Of a stretch of 64,000 nucleotides of DNA, positions 9,304-19,142 are shown one piece after another. Made by a program: the position numbers and the translations under genes. Origin of the DNA: an uncultured Clostridia bacterium (GTDB lineage: Bacteria; Bacillota; Clostridia; Christensenellales; Aristaeellaceae); NCBI GenBank assembly GCA_947596085.1, contig CANQEW010000007.1, positions 1-64,000 of the forward strand, given 5' to 3'. Every line of letters begins with the position of its first letter. Position 1 is the first letter of the stretch. Under the pieces are notes generated by a model. It saw only the letters and a list, made by a program, of their open reading frames with translations. It was not told the DNA's origin and made no database searches.

Positions 9304-9343
9304 TCTATATATAGATTATACCACAGAATAACAATTATGACAA
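9304..9343 (-). promoter_or_regulatory. Promoter of the sngABC operon with overlapping palindrome
   Basis: On the minus strand TTGTCA (9338-9343), a 17-base spacer and TATAAT (9315-9320, preceded by TGTGG) form a near-consensus sigma-A promoter about 45 bases before the sngA start. The 12-bp perfect palindrome TCTATATATAGA (9304-9315) touches the -10 box and covers the expected transcription start, the usual place for a repressor operator. Confidence 0.6.
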
Positions 9344-9366
9344 TATTCATCATCTTACCTTCTTCT

Positions 9367-9710
9367 TATTTGCTGTAGATTTGTCCAAAATGTTTGACAA
9401 ACCTACATCCGCGCACCGTAATGACATCATATATACGATTAATTGTGTTGCAATCTTCCCATTGTGAGGTACGAAAACAGTCCGGTACAACTCCAAAATA
9501 CGGATTAATAACGGCTATTTTTCGCAATGTTTCAATTCTCCTGGGATCTCGCTTCTCTTCAGTTTTGATTGCTGTTCGCGAATTTAGAAGTTTCCCAGCA
9601 TCTAGGGCTTTAATGCGAATCTCCCACCATTTTTAATACGATCCATCGCTTCCAGATAGTGCAGAAATTTTATGATGCTGTTCTACCGTCTCAGCACTTA
9701 AAGTAATCTC
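9367..9710 (-). pseudogene. AT-rich gene remnant of unknown family
   Basis: The minus strand between sngA and the histidine kinase is open from about 9634 down to a TAA at 9367-9369 and reads as plausible protein (KWWEIRIKALDAGKLLNS, later NPYFGVVPDCFRTS). It has no start codon of its own. Upstream the same frame continues to the kinase stop after one in-frame TAA. The base composition is clearly AT-rich, unlike the kinase. It is absent from the ORF track because it lacks a start. I read it as the 3' end of a lost gene, perhaps from the same transferred block as the sng genes. No family is recognised. Confidence 0.3.
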
Positions 9711-9713
9711 ATG

Positions 9714-10949
9714 TCATCGGGTTGGCAATGTTACGGTAATTGCGAGCGTTTGAGGATCGCGCATCGCCGCGGAGATTTTTCCCTTGTGGGTCGCTACAAT
9801 GGCGCTGGCAATGGAGAGGCCGAGACCGTAGCCGGGAGTCTTGGAGCTGCGCGAGCTGTCGCCACGGTAGAAGCGCTCAAACATGTTGTCCAACGTTTCT
9901 TGCGGGAGGTTCTCCACCGTGTTTTCGACGCTCAGGGCGATACCCTTCGGTCGCTTCTCCAGCGTCAAAGCGATGCGTCCGTCGGCGGTCGTATATTTGA
10001 TGGCATTGTCCAACAGGATGGAAACCAACTGAGAGATGCCCTTTTCGCTGCCGGTATAAGAGAGCATTGGCTCGATTCTCGCCTCAAAATGCTTGCCCTG
10101 GGTGCGCGCCAATGTTTGAAATGAACCCGCCGCTTCGCTCACTACGTCGGAAAGCGCAAATTCGATCATCTGGGTCTGGCTATCCTCTTCCAAGCGGGAG
10201 AGGGTGATCAGATCGTTGGTCAACCCTGCCAGTCGCTTCGACTGCTGACGGATGTCCGCGAGCCACTCGTTGTCCTCGCCCAGATCCATCGAGAGGATCT
10301 CTGCGTCGGCGTCGATGATGGTCAGCGGGGTCTTGAGTTCGTGACCGGCATCAGTGATGAAGCGGCGCTGTTTTTCGTAATTCTCCGAGAAAGGCTTTAC
10401 GATGCGCTTCGACAGCAGCACCGCCAGCGCAAATACCAGCATGTATCCGATCCACGAGATGACCACGCTGATGAGCAGCACCTGCCGTTGCGATTCCAGC
10501 AGGCGCCCGCAGTCGAGGAAGATCAGCTCCCGGCCGTCGCCCTGCGTGTCGCAGAGCAGGAAGCGATAGCTATCCGCGAAGCCGCGCTCCCGGCCCGAGG
10601 CGAGCGCGCGCCGGGCGTACTTGATCGCCATCGCCTCATCCACAGCCGCAATGCGCTCCACGTTGGCTTGGCCGGGCTCGCCATCCTCGTCCACCTGGAC
10701 GGTGAAGTAGCGCATCTCAAAGGGCAGCTCCGGCGAGCGAAAGCGGGGATTGGCCCTGCGCCAGTCGAGGCGGCTATGTTCGCCGGAACTGGGCCCGTCG
10801 CTGTCGCGCAGCAGCGCGAGCACGTTGTCCGCACCCCGCGCGATGCCCCGATAGTTCGTCGCGTTCAGCAGACCGATGATGAGTGTGAGCACCAGCAGGA
10901 GAGACAGCATCGAGATGCCGACCAGCTTGAACCGAAGTTTTCGGATCAT
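9714..10949 (-). CDS. Sensor histidine kinase of a two-component system
   Basis: The protein (411 aa) has a first membrane helix at about residues 9-29, an extracellular domain of about 125 residues, a second helix at about 157-179, then HisKA and HATPase domains. The phosphoacceptor is in AGHELKTPL (His203), the N-box is ILLDNAIKY (about 311-319) and the G-box is PGYGLGLSIA. The track's longer ORF starts at 11051. MIRKLRF at 10949 is the better start because it overlaps the regulator's stop by four bases (ATGA). It should phosphorylate the regulator in response to an envelope signal. The divergent exporter operon is the obvious target, as in peptide- or antibiotic-responsive ABC modules. Confidence 0.9.
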   Translation of the reverse strand: MIRKLRFKLVGISMLSLLLVLTLIIGLLNATNYRGIARGADNVLALLRDSDGPSSGEHSRLDWRRANPRFRSPELPFEMRYFTVQVDEDGEPGQANVERIAAVDEAMAIKYARRALASGRERGFADSYRFLLCDTQGDGRELIFLDCGRLLESQRQVLLISVVISWIGYMLVFALAVLLSKRIVKPFSENYEKQRRFITDAGHELKTPLTIIDADAEILSMDLGEDNEWLADIRQQSKRLAGLTNDLITLSRLEEDSQTQMIEFALSDVVSEAAGSFQTLARTQGKHFEARIEPMLSYTGSEKGISQLVSILLDNAIKYTTADGRIALTLEKRPKGIALSVENTVENLPQETLDNMFERFYRGDSSRSSKTPGYGLGLSIASAIVATHKGKISAAMRDPQTLAITVTLPTR

Positions 10950-11620
10950 GCGATTTCCTCCAGCGAATAGCCCGCGTTGCGCGTGGCTTTGATCTGAATG
11001 GTCGCGTGCAGCGCGGCGAGCTTCTTCCTCAGATAGGAGATGTAGACCCAAACCACGTTGACCGATACGTCCCTCTCACAGTTCCATATCTTTTCCAGAA
11101 ATCGCTCCGCAGAGATCAAAGCCTTCGGGTTGGACAGCAGCATCTCCATCATCTGATATTCCTTGCTCGCCAGCTTGAAGCTGCCGAAGGGGGAGGAGAG
11201 CTCGAAGCTGATCTGATCCAGCGTGATGTTTCCCAGCGAGAGCCTGGGCGTCGTCTGCTGGGTGCCGGAGCGCGTCATGGCCCGGATGCGCGCCAATAGC
11301 TCCTGGACGGCAAAGGGCTTGGTGAGGTAGTCGTTCGCGCCGCTATCCAGGCCGAGCACTACGTCGCTGACCTCGCTCTTGGCCGTGAGCATCAGAATCG
11401 GCAGCTTCAGTCCCCGCTCCCGCGCCCTTTGCAGTACCGTAACGCCGTCCATGCCGGGCATCATGATGTCGAGGATCGCCGCGTCGTAGACGCCTGAGCT
11501 CAGATAGTCCAGCGCGTCGATGCCATTGTTCACGGCCTCCGCCTCGTAGTTGTTCTTCTTCAATATGGCGATGATCGCCCGTGCCAGGGAACCTTCGTCC
11601 TCCGCCAGCAACAATCGCAT
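10946..11620 (-). CDS. OmpR-family response regulator
   Basis: The 224-aa regulator has a receiver domain with acidic pocket AEDE at the N-terminus, phosphorylatable Asp51 in LDIMMPG, the conserved Lys in LTKPF, and a C-terminal winged helix (ISYLRKKL near the end). I place the start at ATG 11620 because AAGGAGG lies seven to eight bases upstream; the track start at 11638 would place this site inside the gene. It is coupled to the kinase gene. Direct GTTCACA-type repeats upstream of the divergent exporter operon are candidate binding sites. Confidence 0.92.
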   Translation of the reverse strand: MRLLLAEDEGSLARAIIAILKKNNYEAEAVNNGIDALDYLSSGVYDAAILDIMMPGMDGVTVLQRARERGLKLPILMLTAKSEVSDVVLGLDSGANDYLTKPFAVQELLARIRAMTRSGTQQTTPRLSLGNITLDQISFELSSPFGSFKLASKEYQMMEMLLSNPKALISAERFLEKIWNCERDVSVNVVWVYISYLRKKLAALHATIQIKATRNAGYSLEEIA

Positions 11621-11695
11621 GGGAATCCCTCCTTGCACACTTCAATACAATTATAGTATAGTTCCCTAACCTTAGTTCAAGTTAAAAATCGCTTC

Positions 11696-11735
11696 GTTCA
11701 CAAATTGTTCTCATGATTCCGCATCTCTGTTCACA
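11696..11735 (+). promoter_or_regulatory. Phased direct repeats, candidate response-regulator boxes
   Basis: GTTCACA at 11696, GTTCTCA at 11707 and GTTCACA at 11729 lie in the same orientation at spacings of 11 and 22 bases, one and two helical turns. OmpR-family regulators bind such direct repeats as dimers. The repeats are about 55-95 bases upstream of the expected start of the exporter transcript. Confidence 0.5.
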
Positions 11736-11754
11736 GGTTGGCGCGAGTTTTCTT

Positions 11755-11783
11755 ATTTATGTTTTAGGTTTGAAGCATATAAT
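11755..11783 (+). promoter_or_regulatory. Exporter operon promoter with poor -35
   Basis: TATAAT at 11778-11783 is a perfect -10 box, but no good -35 hexamer exists at 16-18 bases (ATTTAT or TTTATG). This is expected for a promoter that needs an activator, and the phased repeats just upstream fit that reading. Confidence 0.45.
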
Positions 11784-11814
11784 GAATCCATTCCAAGGAA
11801 AGGAAAGCTCTGTC

Positions 11815-12854
11815 ATGAACAAAGCACCCAAGCGGCGCAGGCGTTGGCCGCGCAGACTCATTTGGACACTCATCCTTCTTTTGATTCTGGCCGGGGTCGG
11901 CTATTACGCTTATACCTCGCTCAAACAGGAGTATACCGTCACCTATGACAGCTATACCGCCACCACCGGCAGCATCTCCAACGCTCTGAGCTTCAGTGGA
12001 AATTTACAGCTGGTTGACTCCGCCAGCTATACATCAAGCGCGAACACCAGCGTGCGCAAGGTCTACGTGGCTGCGGGCGACGAGGTATGCGAGGGCGATG
12101 ACCTGATCCGTCTGGCCAACGGTACGACCATCGAGGCCGATTTTGACGGGCGCGTGAATGTGCTGAGCGTAGTCGAGGGGGACGAGGTGCGCTCCGGCGA
12201 CGCGCTTTTGCAGATCGCGGACTTCGAACATCTACAGGTCGCGCTGCGGGTGGATGAGTACGACATCGGCGACGTGTCCGTGGGCCAGGCGTGCACCGTG
12301 ACCGCCACCGCCACCGAGCGGAGCTTCGAATCCGAAATCGCGTCCATCGATTACATCTCCGCCTCGGGCGGCAACGTGGCCTACTACACCGCTACCTGCG
12401 ATGTGGACGTGGGCGGCGGCACAGGCGTGTACCCCGGCATGCAGGTGACGGTCACCATCCCCCAGGAGGAGGCGGATAACGTAGTCGTGCTCAATATGAA
12501 CGCGCTCAGCTTCGACGCGCAGAACAGCGCCTTCGTTTACAAAAAGGACGAGGCGGGCGAGCTCATTGAAGTTCCCGTAGAGGTGGGCGTGAGCAACGGC
12601 AATTACGTGGAGATCAAAAGCGGACTCGTGGATGGCGACGAGGTGTTCGTCGAGAGCCAGGAGGAGGACGAGTCGAGTGGCCTGCTCGCCGGGCTGTTCG
12701 GCGGGCAGCAATTTAACCCCAACCAGAGCGGCATGAACCGCGGAAGCTTCCGGGGCGGCATGTCCGACACGGGTGGCTTTCCCGGCGGCGAGCGACCCAG
12801 CTTCGGTGGTGCGGGATCATCAGGCGGCTCCGCGCAGACGGGCGGTGGTCAGCC

Positions 12855-12858
<4 letters not shown>
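11815..12858 (+). CDS. MacA/YknX-type periplasmic adaptor (HlyD family)
   Basis: The protein (347 aa) has a basic N-terminus KRRRRWPRR, one membrane helix (about 13-33), a lipoyl/barrel-sandwich region starting with VRKVYVAAGDEV, a beta-barrel and a membrane-proximal domain. It ends in a Gly-rich disordered tail with GGFPGGERPSFGG. Such adaptors link a MacB-type ABC transporter to its substrate at the outer face of the membrane. I prefer ATG 11815, behind AAGGAAAGG, over the track's 11713, which would place the promoter inside the gene. The next gene starts four bases before its stop. It is first in a six-gene operon. Confidence 0.85.
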
Positions 12859-13539
<681 letters not shown>

Positions 13540-13547
<8 letters not shown>

Positions 13548-14751
13548 ATCCATCCTTGGCGGCTTCGTGATGCTGTGGGAGTGCGTGCGCATGTCGCTTT
13601 CCAACATCGCCGGGAACCGCATGCGCTCCTTCCTCACCGTGCTGGGAATCCTGATCGGCGTCTCGGCGGTGATCGCGCTGATCACCACGGTGTCGGGCGT
13701 GTCGGGCTCGCTGTCCTCATCGTTCTCCTCGATGGGCGCGGGCACGCTGTCGGTAAACGTCACTGGCAGCGACCTCAAATCCGGCATGACCGCGGAGGAT
13801 TTCGACGAGTTGCGCGCGCTGGAGATCGTGGACGGCATCACGCCCAAAGTGTCGCTCAACGCCCGTGTGTCTCGCGGCGGCGACTACGATACCGGCATCT
13901 CCGTCTCCGGCCGTAACGCCTATTATTTTCAGATGAACCCCGACGCCATCGAGCGCGGGCGCACGTTGAGCTTCATCGACGAGGACAACAGCTCCTACGT
14001 CTGCTGGATCAACGCGGAGATGGTCGAAACCTTCTTCTTCGGCGTCGATCCCGTGGGCGAACAACTCTACATTTCCGGCGTGCCCTTCCTGGTGGCGGGC
14101 ATCCTATCGGACGAGCAGGGCGAGAGCATCGCCGAGCTGATGAGCGGCGGTGCGGACATCGTGATTCCCTACACCACCGCCCTCAAGATGAACAACGAGA
14201 GCGTCGTCACGTCGTTTACCGTGTACCTCTCGGGCGGCGCGGATTCCGAAGCGGCGGCGGATGAGATCGAGGCTGCGATGGACGCCATGTTCAGTTTCGA
14301 GGACGATTGTTTCACCGTCACCACCATGTCCGGCATAGAGGACACGATGGAGGAGATGCTGGGCATGATGACCGCGCTGCTGGCGGGCATCGCGTCGATT
14401 GCGCTTGTGGTGGGCGGCATCGGCATCATGAACATGATGCTGACCACCGTGACTGAGCGCACCGTGGAGATCGGCCTGAAGAAGGCGCTGGGCGCGCTGC
14501 CCTGGCAAATTCAGGCGCAGTTCTTAATTGAATCGTTCCTGCTTTCGATGATCGGCGGCATAGCGGGCGTGGCGCTGGGACTGATTCTGTCCTTTGCCAT
14601 GTGCCGGGTGCTGGGCACCGATTTTGCGCTGTCCATGGGCGCGATTGCGCTGGGCACGGGCTTCTCGGCGGCCGTGGGCATCATCTTCGGCTGGGTGCCC
14701 GCGCGCAAGGCAAGCAAATTGAACCCCATCGACGCATTGCGTTCGATATAA
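13540..14751 (+). CDS. MacB-type ABC transporter permease
   Basis: The 403-aa permease has the MacB layout: a first helix near residues 27-50 (FLTVLGILIGVSAVIAL), a large extracellular domain (about 55-275), then three helices at the C-terminus, with the GLKKALGA coupling motif after the second helix and the ending ASKLNPIDALRSI typical of the family. It exports peptides, antibiotics or lipoproteins with the adaptor and ATPase. Its start lies inside the ATPase gene, so translation is coupled. Confidence 0.92.
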
Positions 14752-14777
14752 CAACGATGATTGAGGAGGAAATCACC

Positions 14778-16079
14778 ATGAAACACATCTCACGTATCCT
14801 GTCCGTCCTGATCGCGCTCGCGCTGCTTGCGCCCTGCGCGCTGGCCGAGAGCCTGAGCTTTTCCGGCACCGTGACCGCCGCGCGCACCGTAGAGATCTAC
14901 GCGCCCATCGGCGGCACCGTGGAGAGCGTAGATGCCGAAGTGGGCCAGACCGTCCATGCGGGAGACGCCGTGGCGACGCTCTCCACACAAAAGGTCTACG
15001 CCAGCGAAGCCGGAACGATCACCGGCGTCTTCGGCCAGCCCGGTGACAGCGCCGAGACGGTGGGCGAGCGCTACGGCGCGGTGATGTACATCGAGGGCGA
15101 GAGCGTCTATACCATCGCCGCGTCCACCGAGAACGCCTACAACGCCACCGCCAACAAATTCGTGCATGTGGGCGAGGCAGTCTACCTCTCCTGCTACTCC
15201 GACAGCTCCCACACCGGCACGGGCGTGATCACCGCCATCGAGGGCACGGATTACTCCGTGGACGTGACCAGCGGCGCGTTTCTGGTGGGCGAGACGGTGA
15301 GCGTCTATCGCGGCGACAGCGCCGTGGCCGCGAACCGCATCGGCCGGGGCACGCTCACGCGCAAGAATCCCACCGCCGTCACCGCCCAGGGCAGCATCGT
15401 GTCCCTTGCCGTCGCCAACGGGGATGTGGTGCGGCGCGGCGATCTGCTCTTTGAAACGCTGACCGGCGGCTTTGACGGGCTATACATGAGCGGTACGCAG
15501 ATCACCGCACCCGAGGACGGCGTGATCGCGCAGATCAACGCCCAGCAGGGCAGCCCCATCGAGAAGGACAGCGTAGCGGCGGTGCTCTATCCCAGCGACG
15601 CCATGCGCATCGAGGCGCAGGTGAACGAAAGCGATCTGGGGCTGATCGCCGTGGGCGATCCGGTGAGTGTTGAACTGCTCTGGAATCAGGATGAGGAAGT
15701 GCGCTACGATGGCGTAATTTCAATGATCTCCGCACTGGCGGACGAGAGTGAAGGCGGCGGTGCGAGCGGCGAGATGGAAGCGGAATCCGAGGCGACGACC
15801 TACACCGTCTACATCGACTTCACGCCTGACGCGAACACCCGCTATGGCATGAGCGCGGTCATCACCACCTTTGATAGACAGGATGGTTCCGAGGAGAACG
15901 AATCCATTGAGGTGCCCTCCAAGGATGAGGAGAGCGCGAATTCCGAGGCGGAGACCTTCGGTGAGCAACGGCGCGAGCGTCCGGAGAACATGGATAAGGG
16001 TGGCAACTTCCCCGGCGGGGCGCTGGGGGACCTCCCGGATGAAATGAACGGCGCGCCAGAGGAGACGGACGATGAATAA
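14778..16079 (+). CDS. Secreted HlyD-like adaptor protein, second in the operon
   Basis: The protein (433 aa) begins with a signal peptide (MKHISRILSVLIALALLAPCALA). Two barrel-sandwich halves follow: one near residues 38-75 (GGTVESVDAEVGQTVHAGDAV) and one near 230-280 (APEDGVIAQINAQQGSP). A beta-barrel and an acidic disordered tail with NFPGG complete it. I choose ATG 14778, preceded by GAGGAGG, over the track's ORF from 14601, which overlaps the permease gene. The protein lacks a membrane anchor, unlike the first adaptor. It is a paralogue of the last gene of the operon and likely works with the exporter. Confidence 0.8.
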   Translation: MKHISRILSVLIALALLAPCALAESLSFSGTVTAARTVEIYAPIGGTVESVDAEVGQTVHAGDAVATLSTQKVYASEAGTITGVFGQPGDSAETVGERYGAVMYIEGESVYTIAASTENAYNATANKFVHVGEAVYLSCYSDSSHTGTGVITAIEGTDYSVDVTSGAFLVGETVSVYRGDSAVAANRIGRGTLTRKNPTAVTAQGSIVSLAVANGDVVRRGDLLFETLTGGFDGLYMSGTQITAPEDGVIAQINAQQGSPIEKDSVAAVLYPSDAMRIEAQVNESDLGLIAVGDPVSVELLWNQDEEVRYDGVISMISALADESEGGGASGEMEAESEATTYTVYIDFTPDANTRYGMSAVITTFDRQDGSEENESIEVPSKDEESANSEAETFGEQRRERPENMDKGGNFPGGALGDLPDEMNGAPEETDDE

Positions 16080-17394
16080 ACGCCTGCTCGCGTTGCTGCT
16101 GACGCTCACGCTCGCACTGGCTTGCGTCTGCCTGGCCGAGGACGCTTCCGCGCCCGGTGAAACCGAACCCCAAACCCAGGATCCCGCGCCCCAGCCTACA
16201 CAGGAGCCGGCGGAGGTGCCGACCGAGGCGCCGGCGGAAGCTCCAACCGCAGCGCCAACTGAGAAGCCTGCGGAAGAATCTTCCGAAGTTCCCTCCGAAG
16301 AACCGGCGCCATCACCCACGCCCGAACCCGGCGAGGTGGAAGCGACCACACCGGAGGTCAATCCGACTTCCACCCCGGAGTCCGCTCCCACCGATACCTC
16401 GGGGCCTATTCCCACCGACTCTCCCGAGCCTGCCCCCACTGATACCTCGGAGCCGGAGACCACCCCTGCTCCCGACGCCTCGCCAACTCCCGTGCCCGGC
16501 TTCGCCATACTGCCAGAGGCCGGAGTACAGCGAGAGGATGGCGTCTGGCTCCTCTCCTTCGCCGCGCCTGAGGACGAGCTCACGTTCCGCTGGACGTCGG
16601 TCGATGGAGCGTCGAGCTATGAATGGATGCTGATGGACGGAGAGGGGCAACTCCTGCTTTCCGGAAGCCAGGCCGAAACAGAGCTGAAGCTGACGGCGCG
16701 GGACTGCGGCGAGGGGACGCGAACGCTGATCGTGCGCGCGCGGACGAGCGAGTCGGAGGAGGACATCGGGGAGGCGCGCCTTGACTTCGAGCTGACTGCC
16801 CAGGGCGGCGCGCTGCCCGGCTTTCCCGGCGGCAGGCCCGGAGGCTTCGGCGGTTTCACCGGCGGCAGGTCCTCCAGCGGCGCAGGCTTTGATGGTGACA
16901 TGCCGCAGGAGGAGCAGGGTTTCCACGTCACGCCCGGCGTGGCGCTGACCGACGCCCACGCCTCTGGCTCAAAGGATATGTCCAACTATGGCGCGGCAAA
17001 TCTGAGTTTGTCGGAAGATCCCGTCGCCTGGCTTGCGTTGAGCGGCGATGCGGCGGACGTTCGCCGGGCGGATGGGAATAGCTTCACCGCCGCGCTCGAA
17101 GAAGATACGTTGACGCTCTCCTGTAGCGATGCAACGGCCGAGTGGGTTGTCAATCCCTTGGCGCTGACAGCCCTTCGTCAGAGCGGCGTTGCGGCGCTAA
17201 AGCTGAACTTCGGGGCGGAGAGCGTCGCGCTGCCCACCGATTTGGAGTTCACGGGCGCTGTCTACGCGAGCTATCGGATGCAAGGTTACGTCTCCAAGGA
17301 TTTTGAGCTGCACATCTCCCTGCGTGGCATCACGACCGTCGTGGATGACGAAACCTATGCGCTGGACAGTACATATGAACTGATCCAAATGTGA
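16072..17394 (+). CDS. Secreted Pro/Glu/Thr-rich protein of unknown function
   Basis: The protein (440 aa) has a signal peptide (ending CVCLA), then about 120 residues of Pro/Glu/Thr repeats (PTEAPAEAPT type) that form an extended spacer. A beta-rich domain around 150-240 (TFRWTSVDGASSYEWML) looks like a fibronectin-type or Ig-like fold. Next is a GFPGGRPGGFGGFTGG linker, then a C-terminal domain of about 150 residues that I do not recognise. The start ATG overlaps the previous stop. Its place between two adaptors suggests an extracellular part of the exporter, a sensor for substrate or a cell-wall spacer. Function unassigned. Confidence 0.7.
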   Translation: MNKRLLALLLTLTLALACVCLAEDASAPGETEPQTQDPAPQPTQEPAEVPTEAPAEAPTAAPTEKPAEESSEVPSEEPAPSPTPEPGEVEATTPEVNPTSTPESAPTDTSGPIPTDSPEPAPTDTSEPETTPAPDASPTPVPGFAILPEAGVQREDGVWLLSFAAPEDELTFRWTSVDGASSYEWMLMDGEGQLLLSGSQAETELKLTARDCGEGTRTLIVRARTSESEEDIGEARLDFELTAQGGALPGFPGGRPGGFGGFTGGRSSSGAGFDGDMPQEEQGFHVTPGVALTDAHASGSKDMSNYGAANLSLSEDPVAWLALSGDAADVRRADGNSFTAALEEDTLTLSCSDATAEWVVNPLALTALRQSGVAALKLNFGAESVALPTDLEFTGAVYASYRMQGYVSKDFELHISLRGITTVVDDETYALDSTYELIQM

Positions 17395-17404
17395 GGATGA
17401 TTCG

Positions 17405-18403
17405 ATGAAAACACGAATTTTCGCCCTGCTGTTCCTATCTTTTCTCCTGACAAACACCGCCATGGCCGAGGTATACGCGGGAACCACGGTCGCGGCCGAG
17501 ACCGTTGCGGTCGCGGCGAAATCCGGCGGGACGGTGAGCGCCGTCTACGCGTGCGCGGGGGAAATCGTCGAAGAAGGAGCGACGCTTGCACAGCTGCGCA
17601 CAAATAAGGTGTATGCTGCCGAGAACGGCACAGTAGCGCGAATCCTTGCCGGGGAGGGTGAAAAGATCGACGGCACGGTACTGGAGCTTTCGCCCGTTTC
17701 GCGGTACACGATCTATTGCACCGTTGATGAAGCATATCAATCGGCGGCAAGCACGTTTGTACGCAATGGAGAATCGCTCTATATTCGCTGTACCTCCAAC
17801 GGAACGCACCGGGGCACAGGACGGATTACACAGATCGACGCGGCAGAATATACTGTGGAAGCGACCGGTGGTGAGTTCTATGTGGGTGAGACGGTCTATC
17901 TCTACCGGGACGCGGACTTTACCAGCTCCCGGCGCGTGGGCATCGGTACAGTAGTTTCCGCCGACCCGCAGAGCTATGAGGCGCAGGGTTATCTCACCCG
18001 CCTGCATGTGCAGGAGGGCGAGTACGTGGAGCGCGGCGAGTTGCTCTACGAATACGCCAAAGGTGCGCAGACGGAGCTTTCGGCTCCCGTCACCGGCATT
18101 GTCATCGAAGCAGCGAACGGCGGGGATGCGCTTCAGGCAGAACAAACTGCCGTCACCCTCGTGCCCATCGATCAGATTGAGGTAGAGATTCAAGTTGAAG
18201 AATCTGATGCCGCACACCTCAGTCCGGGTGATACCGTGTCTTTAATTTACGCTGATGATTCGACCGAGACCCCCGTCGCCGGCACGGTGGAGCGCGTTTC
18301 GCAAATCGCTCGGAATGAACAATATACCGTTCGTATCCGGCCGGAAACGGTTCCGCATCGGCTTGGATTGACAGTAAATGTGCGGACTGGAGAAAGCCGA
18401 TGA
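17405..18403 (+). CDS. Secreted HlyD-like adaptor protein, paralogue of the fourth gene
   Basis: The protein (332 aa) has a signal peptide (MKTRIFALLFLSFLLTNTAMA) and two barrel-sandwich halves (SGGTVSAVYACAGEIVEEGA, later SAPVTGIVIEAANGGDALQ) with a beta-barrel. It aligns along its whole length with the 14778-16079 product (KVYAAENGT versus KVYASEAGT; FYVGETVYLYR versus FLVGETVSVYR) but is shorter at the C-terminus. It is the last gene of the operon, and a strong hairpin follows about 95 bases later. Presumably a duplicated adaptor with a different partner or substrate. Confidence 0.78.
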   Translation: MKTRIFALLFLSFLLTNTAMAEVYAGTTVAAETVAVAAKSGGTVSAVYACAGEIVEEGATLAQLRTNKVYAAENGTVARILAGEGEKIDGTVLELSPVSRYTIYCTVDEAYQSAASTFVRNGESLYIRCTSNGTHRGTGRITQIDAAEYTVEATGGEFYVGETVYLYRDADFTSSRRVGIGTVVSADPQSYEAQGYLTRLHVQEGEYVERGELLYEYAKGAQTELSAPVTGIVIEAANGGDALQAEQTAVTLVPIDQIEVEIQVEESDAAHLSPGDTVSLIYADDSTETPVAGTVERVSQIARNEQYTVRIRPETVPHRLGLTVNVRTGESR

Positions 18404-18497
18404 CGAAAACATTCCGATTGGCCGAATTCTAGCAATTTCTTCTCTGATTATTTGAAGACATATCTCTCTTATTATGTGGATACAAACCGGCATCATT

Positions 18498-18528
18498 TTA
18501 AAAGTGTGCATGGCATGCACACTTTTAA
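18498..18528. terminator. Long hairpin after the exporter operon / possible IS left end
   Basis: A 13-bp stem (TTAAAAGTGTGCA and its complement) with a five-base loop TGGCA ends in an AT-rich run. It is placed to end the exporter transcript. It is equally placed to be the left-end palindrome of the IS200-type element that follows, whose right end also carries a palindrome. Confidence 0.5.
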
Positions 18529-18557
18529 TATTTAGTAAGAAATACCTTTGACAATAT

Positions 18558-19016
18558 TTGTCAGTCACGAAGTGGAATTGCAAATACCATACCGTATTTG
18601 CGCCGAAGTACCGGGGGCAAGTAATCTACGAAGAATTACGAGCAAAGATTGGGCAGATACTACGAAAACTATGCAAGCAAAAAGAGATCGAGATACACAA
18701 AGCGAACGCATGCCCGGACCATATCCACATGCTGGTAAGTATACCGCCGAAGATAAGTGTATCCGTATGCAGTAGGATACTTGAAGGGAAAAAGTTTGCT
18801 AATGATATTTGACCGGCATGCGAATATGAAGTACAAGTACGGGAATCGGTTTTTCTGGTATAGAGGATATTACGTAGATGCAGTAGGAAGGATCAAGAGG
18901 CGATCGCGCGGTATATCCAGAACCAGCAACAGGAGGGATATAGCGAACGATCAAATCAGCATAAAGGAGTTAATCGACCCGTTTACGGGGGAGCCGGTAA
19001 AAGGGGCAAGAAATAA
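18558..19016 (+). pseudogene. tnpA: IS200/IS605 TnpA (Y1 transposase), frameshifted
   Basis: The TnpA sequence is nearly complete but spread over frames. It starts at TTG 18558 with TKWNCKYHTVFAPKYRGQ, has the HUH motif in CPDHIHMLVSIPPK, then shifts frame after SVSV into VGYLKGKSLLMIFDRHANMKYK and the catalytic-Tyr segment RGYYVDAVG. One missing and one extra base between about 18885 and 18935 distort the next stretch before NDQISIKELIDPFTGEP. The protein is not made intact. The pieces at 18558-18812 and 18757-19065 in the ORF track are fragments of this one gene. Confidence 0.85.
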
Positions 19017-19142
19017 CCCCAAAGGGGCTAGAAGTACGGGCCGTCCCTTGAGGGGCAGCCCGTAGAGGATCAAGCAGTTGGCAGACCATTCGATGCGCCT
19101 GAGGCGCTTCGCTAGTACTGGGCCCTTCTAGGGCCTGCTCAT

